NCBI RefSeq assembly: GCF_022430545.2
Contig: NZ_CP092488.2
Location: 3,410,001-3,474,000, forward strand
Direction of reading: 5' to 3'
Length of the DNA: 64,000 bases
Source: Mycobacterium paraterrae
GTDB lineage: Bacteria > Actinomycetota > Actinomycetes > Mycobacteriales > Mycobacteriaceae
Within the stretch, counting starts at the first letter, position 1, and every line of letters begins with the position of its first letter. The position numbers and the translations under genes are program-made. The notes beneath the pieces are model-generated. The model was given only the letters and a program-made list of their open reading frames with translations. It did not search any database and was not told the origin of the DNA. Shown in pieces: positions 25,772-34,745 of this stretch.

Positions 25772-26470
25772 CTAGCCTTTCAGGCCGACGACGTGCAGGG
25801 GGGTCCCCGGCAGCGATCGGGCGTCGAGTTCGGCCAGCGGCGTCCTGACCAGCTCGCCGCAAAGCAGCGCGCCGGTGTTGCTGATCAGGGTCCGGCCTTG
25901 GGTGTTGATCACCGCCACCGGCGCCGACAGCGAACCAAGGACCGGCAGCAGGGTCCGCTCGACGGCCCGTACCGTGATGTCGGCCCCGCTAACGCCGACG
26001 AAAGTGCCGTCGACCGTAATCGGCTGGGTGAACGTCAGCATGTAGTCGTCGCTGCACAGGCTGTCCAGATACGGACCCGCCACATGTCGTGCGCGGGTGT
26101 CGCGGGGCACCGCGTACCAGGTCAAAGGCTCGTAATCCTCGAGGTCGGAATCGAGCGGGTCGGGATGGACCTCTAGGCGGCTTGGCCGCCCGTTGCCGTC
26201 GCGGACGTACCATTCCAGCCACAGTCTTGCCTCGCGCATGACACCGGCCGCCGCCACGAACCCCACCCCCTGGATGTTCGACCCGGGCGCGGCGAGTACC
26301 TCGGCGGCCACCGGCTCGATCTGGGCAAGGCCGTCGCGCGTCGGCCGCGGGCTGTTCTCGAGCTGGGCGCTGACGGCCGACTCGATCCGGTCGGCCGCGC
26401 CGAATGCCTCGCTGGCAAGGTCCGCCATGGCTTGCAGGACGCGGTCGAGCTCTGGCTGGGATGCGGTCAA
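25772..26470 (-). CDS. Cache-domain-like soluble sensor protein
   Basis: 232 aa. The region around residues 65-205 resembles a Cache/PDC ligand-binding domain: VGFVAAAGVMREARLWLEWY, a YVRDGNGRPS region, DDYMLTFTQPITVDGTFVGVSGADITV and AVINTQGRTLISNTG. Cache domains usually sense small ligands (amines, amino acids) outside the cell, but here there is no membrane segment and no signal peptide. Its ATG overlaps the stop of the FCD regulator upstream (4 bp), so the two are co-translated. It may bind the same ligand as the regulator or transporter. Confidence 0.75.
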   Translation of the reverse strand: MTASQPELDRVLQAMADLASEAFGAADRIESAVSAQLENSPRPTRDGLAQIEPVAAEVLAAPGSNIQGVGFVAAAGVMREARLWLEWYVRDGNGRPSRLEVHPDPLDSDLEDYEPLTWYAVPRDTRARHVAGPYLDSLCSDDYMLTFTQPITVDGTFVGVSGADITVRAVERTLLPVLGSLSAPVAVINTQGRTLISNTGALLCGELVRTPLAELDARSLPGTPLHVVGLKG

Positions 26471-27219
26471 GGGCGTTCCAGGTCGATGCGCAGTTCGGTG
26501 AGGCGGGCGGTCGCCGCCCGGACGCGCTGCTCGGCGGCGTGCCGGGCGCGGGCCGCGTCAGCCGCACGGAGGGCGACGACCAGCTCGGTTACCAGCTCGG
26601 CGTCGTGGCGAAACGCGTCTTTCAGCTCGAAGGTGAGCCGCAACAGCGTGCCGATCTCGGCCTGCAATTCCACCTCCGCGGCGTAAAGGCGGGGGGACTG
26701 GGCGGTGGTGGCGATCAGGAGCCGGAGCCGGGCGTCGGTCTGGCGGCGGGCGCCGACGTCGGCGGCCGCGGCGAACCGCTCGGCCGCGCCACGGATCTGC
26801 TCGATTTCGTCGGGTGTGCCTCGCTGGGCCGCACAGGCCGCGGCGGCGCCCGACACCGCAGCGTAGAAGTCGCCTAGGTCCCGCAGGTCCATCAAGCTCA
26901 GCGACTGGAGCCGCCGGCGGATGATCGCGCTCGCGCCGCCCGGCGGCAGTGCGATGAAACTGCCGCCACCGCGTCCGCGCCGGGTCTGAAGAAGCCCGTC
27001 GTTGCGCAGCGCGGCCAGCGCCTCGCGGACCGTCACGGTGGATACTCCCAGCGACGCCGCGAGGTCGGCTTCGCCGGGCAGCTGCGTTCCGTCCGGGAGC
27101 AAACCCAGCGCGATGGCGTCGCGAAGCCGCCTGATCACGAACTCGGCCCGAAACATCGGCTTGAACGGGGCGAAGACCGCCGCTGTCGCGTGCCCGTAAT
27201 AGTGCCGTGCCAATCGCAT
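26467..27219 (-). CDS. FadR-subfamily GntR transcriptional regulator (FCD domain)
   Basis: 250 aa. Winged helix-turn-helix at about residues 28-95 (GTQLPGEADLAASLGVSTVT, then VREALAALRNDGLLQTRRGR) followed by an all-helical FCD ligand domain. It is transcribed away from the ABC transporter genes across a 70-bp region, so it most likely controls them and its own operon. The effector is unknown; FCD domains commonly bind organic acids or amines. An internal ATG (MFRAEF) is an alternative start. Confidence 0.88.
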   Translation of the reverse strand: MRLARHYYGHATAAVFAPFKPMFRAEFVIRRLRDAIALGLLPDGTQLPGEADLAASLGVSTVTVREALAALRNDGLLQTRRGRGGGSFIALPPGGASAIIRRRLQSLSLMDLRDLGDFYAAVSGAAAACAAQRGTPDEIEQIRGAAERFAAAADVGARRQTDARLRLLIATTAQSPRLYAAEVELQAEIGTLLRLTFELKDAFRHDAELVTELVVALRAADAARARHAAEQRVRAATARLTELRIDLERP

Positions 27220-27289
27220 CCTTCCCGAGGTTGGACGTCATTCTGCCGCACCGGTTGCGATATAAAAACTAAGGTTATAGATTTTTCCG
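27220..27289. promoter_or_regulatory. Divergent promoter/operator between FCD regulator and ABC transporter
   Basis: 70 bp. Its core at 27259-27285 is AT-rich with a loose inverted repeat (AAAAACTAAGGTTATAGATTTTT). This is the likely binding site of the FCD regulator and overlaps both promoters. Confidence 0.5.
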
Positions 27290-28327
27290 ATGAATAGCCC
27301 GGCTACCTGCGCCACGCCGGCAATCTCGCTCCGGAACGTCGGCAAAACCTTCGGGTCCGCCACGGCCGTGGCAGGTGTGGATCTCGACATCTTCGACGGC
27401 GAGCTGTTCGCGATGCTCGGACCGTCGGGATCCGGCAAGACGACTGTGCTGCGGATGATCGCCGGGTTCGAACAGCCGACCCACGGCGTCGTCGCCCTCG
27501 GTGGCGTCGACGCGACCGGGCTGCCGCCGTTCCGGCGTGACGTCAACACCGTCTTCCAGGACTACGCCCTGTTTCCGCATTTGAGCGTCGCCGAGAACGT
27601 CGCCTACGGCCTGAAAGTCAGAAAGGTGGGCAAGGCCGAGCGCGCCACGCGGGTCGCCGAGGCGCTGGAGATGGTCCGGCTCGCCGACCGCGGCCAGCAC
27701 CAACCACACCAGCTGTCCGGGGGACAGCGGCAACGGGTCGCACTCGCCCGCGCGCTGGTCTGCCGCCCGGCGATCCTGCTGCTCGACGAGCCGCTGGGCG
27801 CGCTCGACCTCAAGCTGCGCGAGCAGATGCAGGTGGAACTGAAGGCCATCCAGCGCGAGGTGGGCATCACGTTCGTGTTCGTCACGCACGACCAGGACGA
27901 GGCACTCACCCTGTGTGATCGCCTGGCGGTGTTCAACGACGGGCGGATCGAGCAGGTCGGTCCGGCTCGCGAGGTGTACGAGTCGCCCGCCAATCGCTTC
28001 GTCGCCGGATTCGTCGGCACCTCCAATGTGCTCTCCGGCGCCGCCGCCGAGCAGTTGCTCGGCCGCAGCGGCACATGGGCGCTACGACCCGAGAAGATCG
28101 CGATCGTTCCCGACGGCGCGCCCACCCCCGCCGGGCACGTCACCCGCGCCGGCACGGTCGCCGAAGTCATCTACGCCGGCGCCAGCACCCGGCTGCTGGC
28201 CGACGTCGGCCCCGCAACGCTGTCGGTGACCAGCCTCAACGCCGCCGGAACCATCGATTCGGTGCGCCGGGGCGAACCCGTCACGCTGGCCTGGTCGCAG
28301 GACGCCTTGCACCCGCTCGCCGGCTGA
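27290..28327 (+). CDS. ABC transporter ATP-binding protein, PotA type
   Basis: 345 aa. Walker A GPSGSGKTTVL, Q-loop FQDYALFPHLSVAENVAYGL, signature LSGGQRQRVALARAL, Walker B ILLLDEPLGALDLKLREQM and H-loop VFVTHDQDEALT. A C-terminal TOBE-like beta domain (about 245-340) is typical of spermidine/putrescine importers. It is the first gene of a four-gene transporter operon. Substrate class: polyamine or another cationic amine; exact substrate unknown. Confidence 0.92.
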   Translation: MNSPATCATPAISLRNVGKTFGSATAVAGVDLDIFDGELFAMLGPSGSGKTTVLRMIAGFEQPTHGVVALGGVDATGLPPFRRDVNTVFQDYALFPHLSVAENVAYGLKVRKVGKAERATRVAEALEMVRLADRGQHQPHQLSGGQRQRVALARALVCRPAILLLDEPLGALDLKLREQMQVELKAIQREVGITFVFVTHDQDEALTLCDRLAVFNDGRIEQVGPAREVYESPANRFVAGFVGTSNVLSGAAAEQLLGRSGTWALRPEKIAIVPDGAPTPAGHVTRAGTVAEVIYAGASTRLLADVGPATLSVTSLNAAGTIDSVRRGEPVTLAWSQDALHPLAG

Positions 28328-28366
28328 CCGGCCGGGCGCCGTCGAAACGAAGAAGAGGAGTCAGCA

Positions 28367-29563
28367 GTGAACGTCAGACTGAAAGCCGCCGCTGCGGTCG
28401 GCGCCGTCCTGCTGTCCTGGACGTTGGGCGGTTGCTCGTCGAAATCCGCGACGCAGGGGACCGGCGGCACCAAGCCGCCCAGCATCCCGCAGCTGCAAAC
28501 CCTGGGTAACGGGGAGGGCCAGCTCAACATCGTCGCCTGGGCCGGCTATGCCGAGGACGGCTCGAACAACAAGGCCGACGACTGGGTGCACCCGTTTGCG
28601 AACCAGACCGGGTGCCAGGTGAACGTCAAGGTCGCCAACACCTCCGACGAGATGGTGCAGCTGATCCGCACCGGCCAGTACGACGGCGTGTCCGCCTCGG
28701 GCGACGCTTCGCTGCGGCTGATCTACGGCGGGGCGGTCGCTCCGGTCAACACCGACCTGGTCCCCAACTACGCGACCGTCTCCTCGTTCCTCAAGCAGCG
28801 AGGGTGGAACTCCGTCGGCGGTCAGATGTACGGCATCCCCCACGGCTGGGGCGCCAATCTGCTGATGTACAACGTCGACGTGGTGCGGGACGCGCCCAAC
28901 ACGTGGGCCGCGGTGTTCGACGACGCCGACAAATACAAGGGCAAGGTCACCGCCTACGACTCGCCCATTTACATCGCCGACGCCGCGCTGTACCTGTCGA
29001 CCACCAAGCCCGAACTGGGCATCAAGGACCCCTACTCGCTGACGCCCACCCAGCTCGACGCCGCGGTCGACCTGCTCAAGAAGCAGCGGGCGGCCGTCGG
29101 CGAGTACTGGGCGGACTACACCAAGGAAGTACAGGCGTTCGAGTCGGGCACCTCGGTGATCGGCACGTCCTGGCAGGTCATCGCCAACACCATCGGCGCC
29201 GACAACAAGGTCCGGGTGAACACCGTGCTGCCTACCCAAGGCGCCACCGGATGGTCGGACACCTGGATGATCGCGGCGCGGGCCGCGCACCCCAACTGCA
29301 TGTACAAGTGGATGAACTGGATCTCCTCGCCGGCGGTCAACGCCCAGGTCGCGGAGTATTTCGGCGAAGCACCCGCGCAGACCAAGGCGTGTGACCACAC
29401 GTCGCAGAAGGATTTCTGCGACGTCTACCACGCCACGGACGAGAAGTTGGCCGCCGCCATCCACTACTGGACCTCGCCGCAGAAGCAGTGCGTCGACGGC
29501 AGCGGCGACAACTGCACGCCCTACAGCGAATGGGTCGACAAGTGGCAGCAGATCAAGGGCTGA
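28367..29563 (+). CDS. ABC transporter substrate-binding lipoprotein, PotD type
   Basis: 398 aa from the GTG at 28367 behind GAAGAGGAG. Lipoprotein signal peptide with lipobox LGGC (Cys23) places it on the outer face of the membrane. The mature part begins its binding fold with QLNIVAWAGYAEDG, as in PotD/PotF proteins, and has a YGIPHGWGANLLMYN strand and an extended C-terminal end with two Cys pairs (KACDHTSQKDFCDV and KQCVDGSGDNCTPY) that could form disulfides. It binds the substrate for the two permeases that follow. Confidence 0.92.
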   Translation: MNVRLKAAAAVGAVLLSWTLGGCSSKSATQGTGGTKPPSIPQLQTLGNGEGQLNIVAWAGYAEDGSNNKADDWVHPFANQTGCQVNVKVANTSDEMVQLIRTGQYDGVSASGDASLRLIYGGAVAPVNTDLVPNYATVSSFLKQRGWNSVGGQMYGIPHGWGANLLMYNVDVVRDAPNTWAAVFDDADKYKGKVTAYDSPIYIADAALYLSTTKPELGIKDPYSLTPTQLDAAVDLLKKQRAAVGEYWADYTKEVQAFESGTSVIGTSWQVIANTIGADNKVRVNTVLPTQGATGWSDTWMIAARAAHPNCMYKWMNWISSPAVNAQVAEYFGEAPAQTKACDHTSQKDFCDVYHATDEKLAAAIHYWTSPQKQCVDGSGDNCTPYSEWVDKWQQIKG

Positions 29564-30417
29564 TCCGGCCGCCGCGGTCGGCCGCGGTATCGCTGCGCCG
29601 GCTCGGGCCGGCGCTGCTGTTGTTGCCCCCACTCGGCTGGCTGACCGTGGCCTACCTGGCGTCCATGGCGGTGCTGCTGGTCAGCGCGTTTTGGTTGGTG
29701 AACGACTTCACCGGAGAGGTCGTGCACGCTTATACGACCGGCAACTTCCAGGCCCTCCTCCGCGACCCGGTCTTCGGGACGGTGACCGTCCGCACCATCC
29801 TGGTCGCGCTCGCGGTCACCGCGCTCGACGCCGTGTTGGCCGTCCCGGTCGCATTGTTCATGGCCAAAATCGCGTCGCCGCGGGCCCGCGTCCCGCTCGT
29901 CGTCGCCGTGACCACACCGCTATGGGCAAATTACCTGGTGAAGGCCTACGCCTGGCGGGGCCTCCTGGCCCCGTCCGGACTCCTGGACTGGCTCACCGGC
30001 GACCAGCTCGCGGGTTACGGGCTGGCGGCCACCATCGTCACGCTGGCCTACCTGTGGTTGCCGTACATGATCCTTCCGGTCTTCACGGCGTTCGCGCGGG
30101 TACCGGATTCGTTGTTGGAGGCCAGCGCGGACCTCGGCGCTCGCAGCGGCACCACCCTGCGCCGGGTCGCGGCACCCCTGATCTTCCCCGGTATCGCCGC
30201 GGGATCAGTCTTCACGTTCTCGCTGTCGCTGGGCGACTACATCGCCGTGCAGATCGTCGGCGGCAAGGCGCAACTCCTCGGCAACGTGATTTACGGGCAG
30301 CTGGTAACCGCCAACAACCAGCCCCTCGCGGCAGCGCTGTGCTACGTCCCTCTGGCTGCCGTGCTGGTCTACCTGTTCGCGCTGCGCGCCACCGGGGCGC
30401 TGGAGGAGGACTCGTGA
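29530..30417 (+). CDS. ABC transporter permease, PotB type
   Basis: About 295 aa. The start is uncertain: the ATG at 29530 overlaps potD by 34 bp, and a GTG at 29542 is also possible. Six hydrophobic segments; the EAA loop DSLLEASADLGARSGTTLRR contacts the ATPase. TVAYLASMAVLLVSAFWLV and NFQALLRDPVFG follow the PotB pattern. The stop overlaps the start of the second permease. Confidence 0.88.
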   Translation: MGRQVAADQGLIRPPRSAAVSLRRLGPALLLLPPLGWLTVAYLASMAVLLVSAFWLVNDFTGEVVHAYTTGNFQALLRDPVFGTVTVRTILVALAVTALDAVLAVPVALFMAKIASPRARVPLVVAVTTPLWANYLVKAYAWRGLLAPSGLLDWLTGDQLAGYGLAATIVTLAYLWLPYMILPVFTAFARVPDSLLEASADLGARSGTTLRRVAAPLIFPGIAAGSVFTFSLSLGDYIAVQIVGGKAQLLGNVIYGQLVTANNQPLAAALCYVPLAAVLVYLFALRATGALEEDS

Positions 30418-31214
30418 CCGTCCTGTCGCCCGGGCTGCGCCGCCTGATAGCCGGCTGGGCCGTCGGGGTGCTGGTGCTGCTCTACCTGCCGCTGGTGTTC
30501 GTGGTGATCAACTCGTTCAACCGTTCACGCACCTTCGCCTTCCCGCCCACCGGGTTCACACTGCAGTGGTGGCGGGCGGCCGCGCACAGCGGCGGCGCGT
30601 GGCAGGCGCTCGCGGCGAGCCTGCTCGTCGGCGCCTGCGCCGCGGCGATCGCGCTGGTGCTGGGCACCATGGCCGCCTTCGCGCTGCAGCGGCACCGGTT
30701 CTTCGGGCGGCACGCCGTGAGCCTGTTGCTGACGATGCCCATCACGCTTCCGGGCATCGTCACGGGCATCGCGCTGGGCACGACGTTCACCTCGGTGCTC
30801 GGTGTCCGGCTGAGCCTTGCCACCGTCGTGGTCGCCCACGCCACCTTCTGCATTGTGGTCGTGTTCAACAACGTCCAGGCCCGGCTGCGCCGGCTGGGGT
30901 CGAGCCTCGAGGACGCCTCGGCCGACCTGGGCGCCACCGCCTGGCAGACGTTCCGCTGGGTGACGTTCCCGCAGTTGCGGGGCGCGCTGCTGGCGGGCGG
31001 GCTGCTGGCCTTCGCGTTGAGCTTCGACGAGATCGTCGTCACCACGTTCACCGCCGGACCCACCAAGACGCTGCCGCTATGGATCTACGACAACCTGTCT
31101 CGCCCGAATCAGGCCCCGGTGGTCAACGTGGCTGCGGCGGTGCTGACGCTCGCCGCGGCACTCCCGGTGTGGCTGGCGCAGCGGGCGGGCGGCGATGTCA
31201 CGGCCGCGCGCTGA
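30414..31214 (+). CDS. ABC transporter permease, PotC type
   Basis: 266 aa from the GTG at 30414 (GTGA overlap with potB). Six membrane segments, starting VLYLPLVFVVINSFN with the typical NSFNRSRTFAFPPTGFTLQWW periplasmic region, and an EAA loop SSLEDASADLGATAWQTFRW. It completes the PotABCD-like importer. A longer open frame in the same phase begins inside potD but is only read-through of a G+C-rich sequence. Confidence 0.9.
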   Translation: MTVLSPGLRRLIAGWAVGVLVLLYLPLVFVVINSFNRSRTFAFPPTGFTLQWWRAAAHSGGAWQALAASLLVGACAAAIALVLGTMAAFALQRHRFFGRHAVSLLLTMPITLPGIVTGIALGTTFTSVLGVRLSLATVVVAHATFCIVVVFNNVQARLRRLGSSLEDASADLGATAWQTFRWVTFPQLRGALLAGGLLAFALSFDEIVVTTFTAGPTKTLPLWIYDNLSRPNQAPVVNVAAAVLTLAAALPVWLAQRAGGDVTAAR

Positions 31215-31265
31215 CCGGTTGAGCTTAGGTTCCGGCTTCCGTTTCCCGCCACGAGAAGGAGTGCA

Positions 31266-32615
31266 GTGAGTAGCTACCTGGTCACGAACCCGGCGACGGG
31301 GGAGGTCGTGGAGACCTACCCCGAGGCCACCGACGAACAGATCGAGCGCGCCCTGGTGGCGGCGGCTTCGGCCGCCTCGTCCTGGGGGCGGGCGACAGCG
31401 CCGGCCGACCGCGCGGCGCTGCTGCGCGCTGTCGCCGAGCTGCACCGCGAGCGCCGCGACGACCTCGCCCGCATCATCAACACCGAGATGGGCAAGCCAC
31501 TGCCCGACGCGCTCGGGGAGGTGGACTTCAGCGCCGACATCTACGACTACTACGCCGAACACGGCGCGACGCTGTTGGCCGACGAACCGGTCGACCTGGG
31601 GCCCGACGCCCAGGGCAGCGCCGTGATCAAGCGTGCACCGCTGGGCCCGCTGCTCGGCATCATGCCGTGGAACTTCCCCAGCTACCAGATCGCACGCTTT
31701 GCCGGCCCGAACCTGATGGTGGGCAACACGATCGTGCTGAAACATGCGCCGCAGTGCCCGAGTTCGGCCGCCGCGATCGCGCGGATCTTCGACGACGCCG
31801 GCTTCCCCGCCGGCTGCTACGTCAACGTCTACGCGACCAACGAACAAGTCGCCGACATGATTGGGGACCCGCGCATCGCCGGCGTCTCGGTGACCGGTTC
31901 GGATCGCGCCGGCGCGGCGGTCGCGGAGATCGCCGGCCGCAATCTCAAGAAGGTGGTCCTCGAGCTGGGTGGGTCGGACCCGTTCATCGTGCTCGGCGCG
32001 GACGACATCGACGCCGTCGTCGACGCCGCCGTGGCGGCCCGCTTGGACAACGTCGGCCAGTCGTGCAACGCGGCGAAGCGATTCATCGTGGTCGAGGACC
32101 TCTATGACGACTTCCTCGAGCGCTTCACCGCCCGAGTGCTCGCCGCCAGCGGTGACCTGGCGCCGCTCTCCTCGGTGCTGGCCGCCGACCGGCTGGAGGC
32201 CCAGATCCGGCAGGCGGTCGACGGCGGGGCACGATTGGCCTCGGCGGGGGAGCGCCGCGGCGCGTTCTTCCCGGCCGGCGTCCTCACCGGCGTCACGGCC
32301 GACAGCGAGGCGTACCGGCAGGAGTTGTTCGGGCCGGTGGCCATGGTGTTCCGCGTCAGCGGCGAGGACGAGGCGGTGGCCGTCGCCAATGACACCCCTT
32401 ACGGCCTGGGGTCGTACATCTTCACCGCCGACCGCGAACAGGCATACCGGGTCGCCGACCGCATCGAGGCGGGAATGGTCTACATCAACGGGGTGATGCT
32501 CGACCAGGCCGAAACCCCGTTCGGTGGCGTCAAGCGGTCCGGCTTCGGTCGCGAGCTGGGCCGCTACGGCATGGACGAGTTCGTGAACAAGAAGCTGGTC
32601 CGCTCACTCATATGA
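31266..32615 (+). CDS. NAD(P)-dependent aldehyde dehydrogenase, succinate-semialdehyde dehydrogenase type
   Basis: 449 aa from a GTG behind AGAAGGAG. ALDH fold: cofactor site GIMPWNFPSYQIAR, SVTGSDRAG, catalytic Glu in LELGGSDPF, catalytic Cys in GQSCNAAKRF and C-terminal PFGGVKRSGFGRELG. The length and ASSWGRATAPADRAALLRAV resemble the short GabD/Sad class. It follows the amine transporter by 51 bp and is probably co-transcribed with it. A role in oxidising an aldehyde from an imported di- or polyamine is a reasonable inference. Its end overlaps the convergent NIPSNAP gene by 12 bp. Confidence 0.85.
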   Translation: MSSYLVTNPATGEVVETYPEATDEQIERALVAAASAASSWGRATAPADRAALLRAVAELHRERRDDLARIINTEMGKPLPDALGEVDFSADIYDYYAEHGATLLADEPVDLGPDAQGSAVIKRAPLGPLLGIMPWNFPSYQIARFAGPNLMVGNTIVLKHAPQCPSSAAAIARIFDDAGFPAGCYVNVYATNEQVADMIGDPRIAGVSVTGSDRAGAAVAEIAGRNLKKVVLELGGSDPFIVLGADDIDAVVDAAVAARLDNVGQSCNAAKRFIVVEDLYDDFLERFTARVLAASGDLAPLSSVLAADRLEAQIRQAVDGGARLASAGERRGAFFPAGVLTGVTADSEAYRQELFGPVAMVFRVSGEDEAVAVANDTPYGLGSYIFTADREQAYRVADRIEAGMVYINGVMLDQAETPFGGVKRSGFGRELGRYGMDEFVNKKLVRSLI

Positions 32616-32951
32616 ATGGGTTCCGCTCGCTGTTTGGAACGGTCCGGGGTCGAGCAGGCGACGTCGGATCGTCTGCAACATCGGTCCCTCGGCTTCCTTG
32701 GCTGCAGCCGCAGCGACCCACTCCGGGTCGTGGAGGAACGCCGTCCACTTCTGCTGCATTTCGGCGATGTCGTCGAATCGCAACGTGTAGACCAGCTCGT
32801 TCAGCGATTCCGGGCCGACCGAGGTGCGGCCGACGTGCACAAGTTCCATGCCGTGCTTGGCGAACAGGGGAATGGTGGCTTCGTTGAAGAGTTCGATCAC
32901 CGCAGGGAGCCGTCCGGGCACGGCGACGTATTCGCGAACCTCGTAGAGCAT
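32604..32951 (-). CDS. NIPSNAP-family protein
   Basis: 115 aa from the ATG at 32951. Dimeric alpha/beta-barrel (ferredoxin-like) fold: MLYEVREYVAVPGRLPAVIE, then FAKHGMELVHVGRTSVG and LVYTLRFDDIAEMQQKWTAF, as in NIPSNAP proteins. These small proteins often accompany catabolic clusters as EthD-like or monooxygenase-related subunits; a catalytic role is not shown. It lies 4 bp after the PPOX gene and is the last of an apparent four-gene operon (NAMPT-like 1, LLM, PPOX, NIPSNAP). Confidence 0.8.
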   Translation of the reverse strand: MLYEVREYVAVPGRLPAVIELFNEATIPLFAKHGMELVHVGRTSVGPESLNELVYTLRFDDIAEMQQKWTAFLHDPEWVAAAAAKEAEGPMLQTIRRRLLDPGPFQTASGTHSYE

Positions 32952-32955
32952 CTGC

Positions 32956-33501
32956 TTAGCTCCTGGCGCCGAGGTGGTCGGGGAATGACAGGAAATCCTG
33001 GACGGGCGGCTGGGGTAGCTCGCGCATGTCCCAGCCGTCAAGGCGTTCGGGAACGATCCGATACCAGCGTCGTGCCGCGACAGCGCCTGCGCTGAAGTAG
33101 TACTCGAGGTGCGGGTGACCGAGGTGAAAGTACTTTTCTGCCACCAAGTCCAGTAGCAGTTCGATGATCTCGGGATCGGTGACTGCCTTGGCGGTGCCTT
33201 CCAGTTGGACAGCGCGGAAGTTCGCGATCTCGTCGCCCTCGTCCACTAGTGCAGACACTCGGCCACCGGCGTCGATGTTTTCGATATGGCGGAAGTCGGG
33301 TGTCGTCGTCTGCCCGGGGTCTCCTACGGTCGGATCGAGCGGGATGTGCACGGTGTCGTCGATGACGACGAACCACACCGGTGAGAGGTTGATGGGCTCG
33401 CCGGGAAGAGCGGTGGCCAATCGGAGCCGTTGCGCCTTTTCCAGGAAGGCCCAGCGCTTCATGCCGTCGAGAGGGGCGAGCTCTCCTACGGAGATGGGCA
33501 T
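32956..33501 (-). CDS. Pyridoxamine 5'-phosphate oxidase-like (PPOX) flavin/F420-binding protein
   Basis: 181 aa. Split beta-barrel of the PPOX class: RLRLATALPGEPINLSPVWF, HIPLDPTVGD, GGRVSALVDEGDEIANFRAV and EGTAKAV. Such proteins bind FMN, F420 or heme and reduce or oxidise small heterocycles; cofactor not decidable here. It is 63 bp downstream of the LLM monooxygenase gene, so a two-component flavin chemistry on the pathway substrate is possible. Confidence 0.8.
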   Translation of the reverse strand: MPISVGELAPLDGMKRWAFLEKAQRLRLATALPGEPINLSPVWFVVIDDTVHIPLDPTVGDPGQTTTPDFRHIENIDAGGRVSALVDEGDEIANFRAVQLEGTAKAVTDPEIIELLLDLVAEKYFHLGHPHLEYYFSAGAVAARRWYRIVPERLDGWDMRELPQPPVQDFLSFPDHLGARS

Positions 33502-33564
33502 GCTGTAGTCCTCACTTTGTCGTTGTCGCTCGAGAGTCGAAGACGCGGGCCCGACGCCGCGCGC

Positions 33565-34662
33565 CTAGTCCGCGAATGCCGGCAGGACTTCTTTGGCCAT
33601 GAACTCCATTTGCTTGATCATCGCCTCGCGTGGCATGCCCACCGCTATTAAGCAGGAAAGGTGGTCGACGCCCAGCTTTTCGTAGGTCTTGAACCGCTCG
33701 ATCATCTTGTCGGGTGTAGTCAGAATGGGGTCGGAGTACTTGTCAGCGAGGTTGTCTGACGAGAATTGTTCGGTCTCAGGCGTGACGCGCCCACCGACGA
33801 TGTATTTGCGGTCCTTGTCGCCGACGCCGCGTGCGGCGAGGCGGTCCTCCCGGCTCGCCCGGTTACCCTCGTCCTTCACGAATGCGATGTAGAAGTTGTA
33901 CTCGTTGACGAAATCGTCGAAGTATTCCAGGGCCTCCTCCTCGGTGTGGCCGAGCCACGTATGGCGCAGCGCCATCACCTCACCGCGTGGATGCTCACTC
34001 GCCTCGGCGGCGTCGTTGTAACTCTGCAGCAGCGCTTCCAGGTCGCCGTAGGGCTCAAAGCTTCCGTAGTTGGGGGCTGTGATGAGGTTCAAGCCCTCCC
34101 GACCCACCTTTTCCGCGCCCTGGACGCTCTGCGAGGCCACCCAAATGTCGGGGTGTGGCTTCGTCAGCGGCTTGGGAACGATTGTCGTGGGCGGGAAGGA
34201 GAAGAATTTGCCGTCGTAGCTCACATCGTCCTCGGCCCACAGGCGTCTGATGATGTGCAGCGACTCTTCATAGATCGAACGCGCTTCGGCGGGATCAACC
34301 CCGAGGCGGTCCAATTGGTACCGGCTGCCTCCCCGCGCGACGCCGATGCCCATGCGTCCGGGAGCTAGGTGGTCGAGCAGGCTCATCTCCGAGGCGATGA
34401 GCAGGGGGTTGTAGTAGGGCAGCACCACTACTCCCGGCAGGATGCGCAGGCGTTTGGTTCGTGCTGCCACGAAGGCGCTGAAGGCCAACGACGACGGGTT
34501 GGTGACGTAGTTCTGGAAGAGGTTTTCGTTGATCGAGACGCCCTCGAAGCCGAGGTCTTCCGCGGCGTCGACGACGCTGAGCATGTCGTTGAGGAGTTCT
34601 GACCAGGGACGGTTCATGTCAGGGTAGAAGAAGGGTGTGGTAACCCAGATTTTGAGTGCCAT
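33565..34662 (-). CDS. LLM-class flavin- or F420-dependent oxidoreductase
   Basis: 365 aa. Luciferase-like TIM barrel: VTTPFFYPDMNRPWSELL, GFEGVSINENLF, RTKRLRILPGVVVLPYYNPL, DHLAPGRMGIGVARGGSRYQ and WVASQSVQGAEKVGREGLNL. Such enzymes are FMN monooxygenases or F420-dependent reductases, and mycobacteria use both. It lies 83 bp downstream of NAMPT-like gene 1 on the same strand, so it probably belongs to the LacI-motif regulon and acts on the same unknown compound. Confidence 0.87.
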   Translation of the reverse strand: MALKIWVTTPFFYPDMNRPWSELLNDMLSVVDAAEDLGFEGVSINENLFQNYVTNPSSLAFSAFVAARTKRLRILPGVVVLPYYNPLLIASEMSLLDHLAPGRMGIGVARGGSRYQLDRLGVDPAEARSIYEESLHIIRRLWAEDDVSYDGKFFSFPPTTIVPKPLTKPHPDIWVASQSVQGAEKVGREGLNLITAPNYGSFEPYGDLEALLQSYNDAAEASEHPRGEVMALRHTWLGHTEEEALEYFDDFVNEYNFYIAFVKDEGNRASREDRLAARGVGDKDRKYIVGGRVTPETEQFSSDNLADKYSDPILTTPDKMIERFKTYEKLGVDHLSCLIAVGMPREAMIKQMEFMAKEVLPAFAD

Positions 34663-34745
34663 GTACGTCTGTCCTTAACCTGTTGTGATGGAAATCTTTC
34701 GGCTGCAACGCATTCGCGCAGATATAGGCCGTGGTTCGGGTGTCG

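Noticed and set aside
29391..31214. A 607-codon open frame spanning the end of potD, all of potB and potC
   Set aside because: Only the last 266 codons have a permease sequence; the first part is a shadow of potD/potB in another phase. The GTG at 30414 with the GTGA overlap is the natural start of potC.
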